A DNA stretch of 6,910 nucleotides from an uncultured Clostridia bacterium (GTDB lineage: Bacteria; Bacillota; Clostridia; Oscillospirales; CAG-272): NCBI GenBank assembly GCA_937934385.1, contig CALGZV010000214.1, positions 1-6,910 on the forward strand, given 5' to 3'. A program made the position numbers and the translations under genes. Positions 1 through 6,314 of this stretch are shown one piece after another (position 1 is the stretch's first letter; each line of letters opens with the position of its first letter). The notes below the pieces were generated by a model that worked only from the letters and a program-made list of their open reading frames with translations, did not search any database and was not told the origin of the DNA.

Positions 1-1246
1 TCGGATAAACATAAAGAATTCCGGTTTCGCGGTCAACATAATATTCTCCGGCGCTGTCAAGTTCGTCAAATATATTACTGAAATAATATGTTCCACTTCC
101 TGTAAGATTCTCCGCCGACGATGACATTATGACACGGCCGTTATTATAGTCATATCCTGTAATAATTCCGGAGTCCTGAACCCAGTCTATATGGAAATGG
201 CCCTCAACCGTAACACCGTCTAAGTTCTTCCATGTTCCGACTACGCCGTCGGGATCAGCAAAGGTCCAGGTTCCGCCGTTATTTGATACTCCTTCAAAGC
301 CCCATATATAATCATCGTTAGGATACCTTGCGAGAGTTCCTCTTGTTCCGTTTATATAAAGACCGAATTTTTCAGAAGTATAATCAATTCCCTCAGCCTT
401 AAGATCATATGTCCTGACAGCTTTCAGCGCATCGCCGGAGAGTGAACTCAGGGCTTTTTCATCAGCTCCTCCGAATTTATCGGGAGAAAGTGTAACACCG
501 CCTGTTATAACAACATCCCCGTCACCGTATGCTTTATAGGTTATACTGTAATCAGCAGTACCGGAATCCTCTGAGGTAAACGTAAGCGGTTCTTTTCTGA
601 GGTACTTTCCTGCTTTTATGTATACAACAATATCCGTATTTACCGGAATCGAGTTTTCAGATTTCATAGCTCTGATTCTGTCGCGCGCTGCTTCAATAGA
701 CCCAAGCGGCGCATTTTCAGACCCATCTCCTCCTGACGGAGCAGCTATATCAACATATAAACCCAATGTTTCTCTGGGATCAGTCTCCGGCTCCGTAACT
801 GTACCGCTTTCCGGTTCATGCGCTGTTGTATCTGTATCGGTGTACGGTAAAGTCTGCTCCCCTGTGCTGCTTCCCTCAGAAGCGCTGCTATCGGATTCCG
901 TTACTTTATCCGAAGAATCTGAAGTATCCGGTATCGGTCCGCAAAGTATAACATCTTCCCCGGCAATATATTTCATCAGACGGATAATATCTTTAGCGTT
1001 TACGACACCGTCTCCGGTAACGTCAAGAACGTCTTTTTCCACATCCGACAAGGCACCTGAAACATTTTTCATAAGACGGGTAAGATCCTTAGCGTTTATG
1101 CTTCCGTCTCCGTTAATATCACCCGGCTCAGACGCATGCATTATAAAGCCGGCGTATAATACCGACAAAAGCATAATAACAGATAATACCGAAGCCACCG
1201 CGCGCTTACCGTTTCTGAAAAATTCCTGTCTTTTATGATTAATCAT
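1..1246 (-). CDS. Dockerin-bearing secreted right-handed beta-helix protein (protein A), 3' end cut off by the window
   Basis: The frame is open from the ATG at 1246 to the window edge, giving about 415 codons and no stop. Seen: a signal peptide (residues 1-38: basic start, hydrophobic core about 16-36, probable cleavage after M-H-A); a type I dockerin (about 42-98); an S/T/E/D/P-rich linker (about 103-160); then the N-terminal part of a parallel beta-helix domain. That domain starts L-Y-V-D at about 163 and contains A-A-R-D-R-I-R, I-T-G-G-V-T, T-L-A-R-Y-P-N and A-G-E-Y-Y-V-D. These blocks recur in B and C, so A is their paralogue. Known: helices of this kind occur in GH141 and related carbohydrate-active enzymes, some of them cellulosomal. 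Inferred: an extracellular plant- or glycan-degrading enzyme held on a cohesin scaffold. The ATG is chosen because AAAGGA lies 8 nt upstream and the signal peptide follows directly. The catalytic part lies outside the window, so activity is unknown. Confidence 0.9.
   Translation of the reverse strand, partial: MINHKRQEFFRNGKRAVASVLSVIMLLSVLYAGFIMHASEPGDINGDGSINAKDLTRLMKNVSGALSDVEKDVLDVTGDGVVNAKDIIRLMKYIAGEDVILCGPIPDTSDSSDKVTESDSSASEGSSTGEQTLPYTDTDTTAHEPESGTVTEPETDPRETLGLYVDIAAPSGGDGSENAPLGSIEAARDRIRAMKSENSIPVNTDIVVYIKAGKYLRKEPLTFTSEDSGTADYSITYKAYGDGDVVITGGVTLSPDKFGGADEKALSSLSGDALKAVRTYDLKAEGIDYTSEKFGLYINGTRGTLARYPNDDYIWGFEGVSNNGGTWTFADPDGVVGTWKNLDGVTVEGHFHIDWVQDSGIITGYDYNNGRVIMSSSAENLTGSGTYYFSNIFDELDSAGEYYVDRETGILYVYP
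953..1123 (-). other. Type I dockerin domain of protein A
   Basis: Two duplicated calcium-binding F-hand loops are visible. The first is D43-x-N45-x-D47-G-S49-x-N51-A-K-D54 followed by L-T-R-L-M-K. The second is D75-x-T77-G-D79-G-V81-x-N83-A-K-D86 followed by I-I-R-L-M-K-Y-I-A-G. Spacing and length match a complete dockerin of about 57 residues. Dockerins bind cohesin modules of scaffoldin proteins. The usual cohesin-recognition positions 10 and 11 of each loop are A-K in both repeats. The module sits at the N terminus, right after the signal peptide, whereas most dockerins are C-terminal. Confidence 0.93.
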
Positions 1247-1254
1247 ACGGCAGA

Positions 1255-1260
1255 TCCTTT
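1255..1260 (-). promoter_or_regulatory. Ribosome binding site of protein A
   Basis: AAAGGA on the minus strand lies 8 nt before the ATG at 1246. The same hexamer precedes protein C at similar spacing. It supports the chosen start. Confidence 0.75.
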
Positions 1261-1271
1261 CGTTTTTCGTT

Positions 1272-1301
1272 ATAATAAATTAAAATAATTTCATAAGTCA
1301 A
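1272..1301 (-). promoter_or_regulatory. Candidate sigma-A promoter of protein A
   Basis: On the minus strand a TTGACT -35 box (1296-1301) and a TATTAT -10 box (1272-1277) are separated by 18 nt. The -35 box matches the consensus at five of six positions. The predicted start of transcription, near 1264, would leave a leader of about 20 nt containing the AAAGGA site. The -35 box begins on the base directly after the hairpin that follows B, so A probably has its own transcript. This is a pattern match only. Confidence 0.55.
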
Positions 1302-1335
1302 TCTGCCGAACCGCCTTAAAAGGCGGTTCGGCAGA
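1302..1335 (-). terminator. Hairpin between B and A, probable terminator of B
   Basis: A perfect 16-bp inverted repeat (1302-1317 with 1320-1335; core CTGCCGAACCGCC) with a 2-nt centre lies 28 nt after the stop codon of B. It is GC-rich and would form a very stable RNA hairpin. The sequence after it on the minus strand, TTGACTTATG, is only moderately T-rich, so it is not a textbook intrinsic terminator. It could also act as a transcript-end stabiliser. Nothing converges from the other strand. Confidence 0.6.
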
Positions 1336-1363
1336 ACAAGTAAATATCAGCATTTACCGCCAA

Positions 1364-3622
1364 TCATTCTGCATCAAGCCTTCCGATAAGATCAGCATTA
1401 AATGTTTTAAATCCCGGAATATCATGATAAATTTTGGAATCTTCACGTATGTTGTAATTTCCGCCCTCGTAATCTACAAATCCTATATCTGATACAGACG
1501 AATAATTATAGTTATCACGGAAAATTCCAAGACGTTCGGTATTATTACTTATATCCATCGCCGTGCCTCGGGTGCAAAAAACATTGTTCCTTACCTTTGT
1601 TGTACCGAACGCATAAGATACGTAGTTATCTTCAACATCCACAACATTTGTTGTTTTCAGGAGCATTGTCCACGGGAATCGGTATGCCCACACACGGGAT
1701 GCATACGCAGGATATTTTTCTACCCATCCCCACGCCTCTGTATCATGAGGAAGAAGATCGCCCCAAAGAAGACCGAGATTTCCAGTAGCATCCGTAACGT
1801 CAAATCTCGTCACAAGAGTCCAGCCGGCATTTGCACCTGTTCCGGGGTAATATCCTCGCTGGTCATATCCCATTCCGGAATTGATTATAATGTTATCTGT
1901 GCAGATATTATCACGTCCGCCTCCGAATGCGATAGCCTGACCGTCTATATTTATACAAATATTATTTATAAAAGTCTTTCCTGCACCGCCGTCATCACAG
2001 TAAAAGCCGTTAGGGCAGTAGTAAGGGCTGAGATTATTAACAATATCGGACATCAGATTATAGCGGTATACGCAATTGTTTGTTGACCATCCGCCTACAT
2101 ATATCGCTCCGGCATCTCCAGCTTCATAACAGACATTATGAATATGATTATATTCGAAAATCATATCGCTCGCAACACACGAAAATGAAGTGTGCGGTCC
2201 GGTATGTATATCATTATGAGAGACACGGAATCCGTTCCCGGTAAGTCCTATTGCACCTGCGTAAACTCTGTTTACTTCTCCGAAGTCATGAATGTGATTA
2301 TTATCTATAACAGAATCTGATGAAATAAGCTTTCTCATATTGCCGCCGCACATTTCAACCGCAGTTCCTCCGGTAGAATATATTTCATTATTATATATTA
2401 CATTCCGGTATCCGCTAAGTTCAACACGGTTATGTTCAGCAAGCTCCTCCTGCTTATCCTCACTGTAGCCTTTCATAACCACCGCATTATGCGCACACCG
2501 TACAACGGAATTACAGATCGTATTGTCGTTTCCGGTCATAGTTATATTGGTATTGAGACCTCCCTCTACGGTAAGTCCGTCAAAGGTATAGAAATCAACA
2601 TTAGCCATTATAACACTGTCTTGGCATGAAGAGAACATGATTGTCATACTCTCATAATCATCAGGCGCATAAAAATACAGAGTCTTACTTTCCTGATCTA
2701 TATAATACTCACCTACAGCGTCCATTTCTTCTATTATATTACTATAATAATAACGGCTGCTGTATGCATTCATATAGCTTGAAGTCTCAAGAGTAACACG
2801 GTTTGTCTCTCTGTCGTATGCTTTTATTGTTCCTTCAGAACTTGCCCAGTCAATTTCGAAATTGCCAAGGACTTTCACGCCTACAACACTGTCCGGATCC
2901 CATGTTTTAACAACTTCGCTTTTATCGTAATATGTTTTATTTGCTGAATCGCACTCGTACTGCGGACCGTCATGTCCGGGAGTTTGATCGACAAAGCCGA
3001 GAATATATCTTTCGGGTTCTCCCTCATTTGCAGCCTTTTCGTTAGGATAGCGAGCTTCGACTGCGCGCTTTCCACCGAAAAACAATGCAAGATTTTTGGA
3101 TGTAAGATCAATGTTAATTCCGCTCAGATCATAAGTAAGCACCTTAGCGCGAGCTGTCTCGTCCTTAATTCTTGCAGTAAGCTTATCCCCATCCTCAGGA
3201 ACAATAAAACTTCTGTTGTCAAGAAGAACTCCGCCCTCTATAATAGCCGTTTCGCCATTATATGCCTTATATGTTATCGGATGTTTCGCAGAACCGTTGT
3301 CACCAAGTTTCCTGTCAAATGTAAGCATTTCTGTTTGAGTATATATTCCCTCACGGATACAAACGGTAATTCCGCCGGGAACTGAATCTGTCTCATTCAT
3401 AATACGAATCGCATCACGGGCTTCCGTAAGTGTTGCAAACGGATTACCGAAAGAACCGTCTCCCTGCCCCTTAGAATCATCGTCTACATAAATAACAGTA
3501 TCAGCCGTCGCCTCATCGGCGAAAACACCTCCGACAGTAAACACCTGAACACCGAGTAATGCTGTAAGTGCAAACGACACAGCTTTAACGAATGCCGACG
3601 AAAATATTTTTTTTGTTGCCAT
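1364..3622 (-). CDS. Secreted right-handed parallel beta-helix protein, GH141-like (protein B)
   Basis: The protein is 752 residues and ends in TGA. The start at 3622 is chosen over an in-frame ATG at 3718 because GGAGGAAGG stands just upstream and a clean signal peptide follows (residues 1-36, probable cleavage V-F-A/D-E-A). After it comes the family opening (I-Y-V-D-D at about 43, then A-R-D-A-I-R). A beta-rich inserted region follows (about 135-318, with E-A-R-Y-P-N-E near 190 and V-G-E-Y-Y-I-D). Then come parallel beta-helix rungs rich in N-N-x-I-H patterns, with acidic blocks A-G-D-A-G-A-I-Y (D503) and Y-C-D-D-G-G (D543, D544). The closing motif is D-I-P-G-F-K. This layout resembles GH141 and its insertion domain; known GH141 members include a xylanase and an alpha-L-fucosidase. 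Inferred role: an extracellular glycan-active enzyme with unknown substrate. There is no dockerin, sortase motif or surface-anchor module. Relative to C it has a 19-residue insertion (about 386-404). Confidence 0.9.
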   Translation of the reverse strand: MATKKIFSSAFVKAVSFALTALLGVQVFTVGGVFADEATADTVIYVDDDSKGQGDGSFGNPFATLTEARDAIRIMNETDSVPGGITVCIREGIYTQTEMLTFDRKLGDNGSAKHPITYKAYNGETAIIEGGVLLDNRSFIVPEDGDKLTARIKDETARAKVLTYDLSGINIDLTSKNLALFFGGKRAVEARYPNEKAANEGEPERYILGFVDQTPGHDGPQYECDSANKTYYDKSEVVKTWDPDSVVGVKVLGNFEIDWASSEGTIKAYDRETNRVTLETSSYMNAYSSRYYYSNIIEEMDAVGEYYIDQESKTLYFYAPDDYESMTIMFSSCQDSVIMANVDFYTFDGLTVEGGLNTNITMTGNDNTICNSVVRCAHNAVVMKGYSEDKQEELAEHNRVELSGYRNVIYNNEIYSTGGTAVEMCGGNMRKLISSDSVIDNNHIHDFGEVNRVYAGAIGLTGNGFRVSHNDIHTGPHTSFSCVASDMIFEYNHIHNVCYEAGDAGAIYVGGWSTNNCVYRYNLMSDIVNNLSPYYCPNGFYCDDGGAGKTFINNICINIDGQAIAFGGGRDNICTDNIIINSGMGYDQRGYYPGTGANAGWTLVTRFDVTDATGNLGLLWGDLLPHDTEAWGWVEKYPAYASRVWAYRFPWTMLLKTTNVVDVEDNYVSYAFGTTKVRNNVFCTRGTAMDISNNTERLGIFRDNYNYSSVSDIGFVDYEGGNYNIREDSKIYHDIPGFKTFNADLIGRLDAE

Positions 3623-3626
3623 CTTA

Positions 3627-3635
3627 CCTTCCTCC
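3627..3635 (-). promoter_or_regulatory. Ribosome binding site that fixes the start of protein B
   Basis: GGAGGAAGG on the minus strand has its GGAGG core (3631-3635) 8 nt before the ATG at 3622. No comparable site precedes the upstream in-frame ATG at 3718, so the 32-residue extension is rejected. The extension also has no signal-peptide character. Confidence 0.85.
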
Positions 3636-4058
3636 GCAAATAATATTTTATTGTTTTCTATCAATATTTGCCGATAAAAGCCGTCTCCAAAGTCTTTCAT
3701 CTCAAAATTAAAGTACAAAATACAAAAATATATACAGACGTAATATCTATAACCGTACTACCCCTATAGATATAATCGCATAAGAAAAAATATTTAACTT
3801 AAAAAGCCAGAATCGTTAATTGTTTATAAATTTAATGTTACAATTTTCTTAATATCGCTTACGTATATGTCCGCGTCTGCGTTTTTTACAGCACAAATAC
3901 AATTTTTACTATTCGGTTACGCTCCGTTAACTGTGCAAATTTGAACCGGTAACCAATAAAATTCAAATTCACACGCGAATTTTTCGCAAAATATATAAAC
4001 TCACATAGTACATAACATTTGTCTGAGACGCTGATACATCTTCATTATTTAATACTAT
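3636..4058 (-). other. AT-rich intergenic leader upstream of B, no gene seen
   Basis: This is the only long non-coding stretch in the window. I see no open frame with a ribosome binding site and no tRNA or recognised riboswitch. It holds the inverted repeat at 3743-3773, a short hairpin-like repeat at 3975-3987 (GCGAA and TTCGC around three T), and a looser repeat of GGTTAC (3915-3920) with GTAACC (3949-3954). No clear -35/-10 pair was found. It most likely contains the promoter and regulatory sites of B. Confidence 0.5.
3743..3773. promoter_or_regulatory. Inverted repeat upstream of B, candidate operator
   Basis: ATATCTATA (3743-3751) and TATAGATAT (3765-3773) form a perfect 9-bp inverted repeat with a 13-nt centre. 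The centres of the half-sites are 22 bp apart, about two helical turns, which would suit a dimeric regulator. On the minus strand the upstream half overlaps a weak extended -10-like element (TG, one base, GATTAT; 3772-3780), which would place the repeat over a transcription start about 140 nt before B. No good -35 box is present. The function is inferred, and chance AT-rich symmetry is possible. Confidence 0.35.
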
Positions 4059-4094
4059 TTATTCTATCGGGCAGTTTTCTGCCCGATAGAATAA
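4059..4094 (-). terminator. Hairpin after C, probable terminator
   Basis: A perfect 16-bp inverted repeat (4059-4074 with 4079-4094; core CTATCGGGCAG) has a 4-nt loop, AAAA on the transcribed strand, and lies 13 nt after the stop codon of C. The bases after it on the minus strand, AAATAGTATT, lack a real T-run. It therefore fits a structural transcript end better than a classical intrinsic terminator. It separates the D-C pair from B. Confidence 0.6.
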
Positions 4095-4107
4095 CGTGTT
4101 ATCTTAT

Positions 4108-6261
4108 TTACCCGTTTACACTTTGAATTCCTATCTTTGAGAAATCACAAGCTTTGAATCCCGGTATGCTATGATATAACTTAGAATCGGATCTTATTGT
4201 ATAATCTCCGTTATCATAATCTACAAATACATCATTTGGCATAAATCCCTGTACATTTTCGCGGAATACCGCAAGCCGCTGTGTATTATTCTGAATATCC
4301 GTTACAGTCTGTGTTCCTACAATTACATTATTTCTTACTCTCGTAGTAAGAAATGCATAAGAAAGGAAATTATCATCCAGATCGACTACATTTGTTGTTT
4401 TTAGAAGCATTGTCCACGGATATTTATAAGACCAAATACGGCTTGCATATCCGCCAACCTGGAACATCCATCCCCAGTTAAGTCCCCAGTCGGTAGAAAG
4501 CAAAGATCCGTCTTCTTTATATATTATAGACGTTCCGACTCTTCCTGTAAGTGTCCAACCTGCATTCGCTCCGGTTCCGGGAAAATAAGCACGTTGGTCA
4601 TAACGAATACTCGTACCGCAATTTACTATCATATTATCCGTTACGATATTAGACGGACCGCCTCCAAAAAAGATAGCTGCACCATCTACATTAACAAGAA
4701 TATTGGAGGTAAAGGTCTTTCCTCCACCGCCGTCATCACAATAATAAGCGTTCGGAGTATAATAAGGACTCGTAGGATTAGTTACATTTGCGATCAGATT
4801 ATAGCGGAAAGTATTACCGTTTCCACGCCACGTTCCGTCATATATCGTTCCGGCATCTCCACCTTCATAACAGGTGTCATGAAAATAGTTATACTCAACA
4901 AGCATATCGCACGCCAAATTCTGCATAGCAGCATGAGGACAATTATATACTTCGTTATGAGAAATCTTAAAGCCTACTCCCTCAGCATAAAGTCCGCTTT
5001 GATATACACGCCCTATATCTCCGAAATCATGTATTTTATTGTTGTCAACTACCGTACCGGACGAGATCATCTTATTAAGATCTCCCCCGTACACCGAAAC
5101 AGCAGAAAATCCTATATGATATATATCATTGTTATATATCATATTACGGAAGCCTCTTGTATTTATAGCGTTATCTCCGTCACGTATAATGCTGTTCTTA
5201 ACAGTAAAGTCATTAGCTTCTACATTAATAAGAGTTCCGCCGCAATTTTCGAAAATAATCCCGTCAAACGTAAGATAATCAGCGCCATTTACAGTTACAA
5301 GATCAGAATCAAGTACAGGAACGCATATGCGTATATCCATATAATTTTCAGGAGCATAGAAATACAGCATACCATTTGTTTTATCAATATAGTATTCTCC
5401 GACTTTATCGATTTCTTCGATAATATTGCTGTAATAGTAACGTCCGCTGTATCCGCTAAATCCACCGTTTGATCCTGTAACACGGTTGGTAGCAGGATCA
5501 TATGTAATCGTCTGCGGATTGCTTGCACTCCAGTCTAATTCAAAGTTACCGTTTATCGTTACACCGTCGGTACTTGCCCATGTTCTGACAACATTTTCTT
5601 TGTCGTAAAAGGATCTGCCGTCACATGAATATTCCGGAACTCCGCTGTGTCCGTCAGATAAATCATGAAACGCAAGAATAAATTGCTCATTAGGATAGCG
5701 GGCAACTGTTCCACGGATTCCGTCATAATAAAGCGCAAATGCATCTGAACTATAATCCACTCCGAGTTCTTTAAGATCATATACAAGCGTATTTGCTCTT
5801 GCTTGCGCATCTTTAATACGGGAAGCTAAAGCATCGCCTTCCGACGGCTTTGCAAACTTTGCGTTTTCAAGTGTAACACCTCCGTCTATGGAAGTATATC
5901 CGTCTTCTACTGCTTTATAAACAATAGGAAAATCCATGGATCCGCTGTCAGCTTCCGTAAAACTGAGAGTTTCAGTCTGAGTATATACTCCGCTCTTTAT
6001 ATATACAGCAACGCCTCCGCTCATATCTCCGCGCAATTTCCGTATAGCGTCTCTTGCGCCGGCAATAGTTGCAAACGGATCACTTTCTGTTCCGCTTCCC
6101 CCATCGTTTCCGGTTGGAGAAACATACAAAATATTCGCAGGTTCCGCTTCGCCTGCGCTGTCCGCTGCGGCTATTCCAAATGCAGGCACAGTCATAAGTG
6201 CGGCAAGCGCGACAGCCGTAATTTTTAAGGTTAAACAACGACCGTTTAATTTGTTTTTCAT
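4108..6261 (-). CDS. Secreted right-handed parallel beta-helix protein, GH141-like (protein C)
   Basis: The protein is 717 residues and ends in TAA. The ATG at 6261 has AAAGGA 7 nt upstream. A signal peptide (residues 1-33, probable cleavage I-A-A-A/D-S-A) leads into the family opening (I-L-Y-V-S-P-T-G at 44-51, A-R-D-A-I-R at 69-74). The inserted beta region (about 128-303) has V-A-R-Y-P-N-E at 186-192 and V-G-E-Y-Y-I-D at 287-293. The helix rungs include N-N-K-I-H-D-F. Conserved acidic blocks are G-G-D-A-G-T-I-Y (D469) and Y-C-D-D-G-G (D509, D510). The C-terminal blocks are W-T-M-L-L-K-T-T at 616-623 and S-I-P-G-F-K at 698-703. B aligns with it along nearly its whole length. Inferred: an exported glycan-active enzyme of the GH141-like beta-helix group with unknown substrate; a polysaccharide lyase activity is not excluded. 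No dockerin or anchor is present. It probably shares a transcript with D. Confidence 0.9.
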   Translation of the reverse strand: MKNKLNGRCLTLKITAVALAALMTVPAFGIAAADSAGEAEPANILYVSPTGNDGGSGTESDPFATIAGARDAIRKLRGDMSGGVAVYIKSGVYTQTETLSFTEADSGSMDFPIVYKAVEDGYTSIDGGVTLENAKFAKPSEGDALASRIKDAQARANTLVYDLKELGVDYSSDAFALYYDGIRGTVARYPNEQFILAFHDLSDGHSGVPEYSCDGRSFYDKENVVRTWASTDGVTINGNFELDWSASNPQTITYDPATNRVTGSNGGFSGYSGRYYYSNIIEEIDKVGEYYIDKTNGMLYFYAPENYMDIRICVPVLDSDLVTVNGADYLTFDGIIFENCGGTLINVEANDFTVKNSIIRDGDNAINTRGFRNMIYNNDIYHIGFSAVSVYGGDLNKMISSGTVVDNNKIHDFGDIGRVYQSGLYAEGVGFKISHNEVYNCPHAAMQNLACDMLVEYNYFHDTCYEGGDAGTIYDGTWRGNGNTFRYNLIANVTNPTSPYYTPNAYYCDDGGGGKTFTSNILVNVDGAAIFFGGGPSNIVTDNMIVNCGTSIRYDQRAYFPGTGANAGWTLTGRVGTSIIYKEDGSLLSTDWGLNWGWMFQVGGYASRIWSYKYPWTMLLKTTNVVDLDDNFLSYAFLTTRVRNNVIVGTQTVTDIQNNTQRLAVFRENVQGFMPNDVFVDYDNGDYTIRSDSKLYHSIPGFKACDFSKIGIQSVNG

Positions 6262-6268
6262 TTGTGTG

Positions 6269-6274
6269 TCCTTT
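6269..6274 (-). promoter_or_regulatory. Ribosome binding site of protein C
   Basis: AAAGGA on the minus strand lies 7 nt before the ATG at 6261. It supports this start and lies in the 53-nt gap after the stop codon of D. Confidence 0.75.
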
Positions 6275-6314
6275 CATCCGATCTCTTCATAATATCCTGA
6301 ATCATACAAAAGCT

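Noticed and set aside
618..1238. Open frame of 206 codons on the plus strand, antisense to A
   Set aside because: It is antisense to the dockerin, linker and helix start of A, which show clear family motifs. The S/P-rich translation reflects the opposite-strand codons.
3623..3718. In-frame extension of B to an ATG at 3718, adding 32 residues
   Set aside because: The extension has no ribosome binding site and would bury the signal peptide. A strong GGAGG site and a clean signal peptide support the start at 3622.
3934..3954. tRNA-like T-loop sequence (GGTTCAAAT on the minus strand)
   Set aside because: The flanking bases do not form a 5-bp T stem, and no acceptor, D or anticodon arms can be placed around it.
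1302..4094. The two intergenic hairpins as ends of a mobile element flanking B
   Set aside because: Their sequences are unrelated, there are no target-site duplications, and no transposase is present. Each lies just after a stop codon, as a transcript-end hairpin would.
4594..5472. Long open frame of 292 codons on the plus strand, antisense to C
   Set aside because: It lies wholly inside the well-supported gene C, has low-complexity I/S/Y-rich composition, and no domain or ribosome binding site was recognised. It is a shadow of the coding strand.
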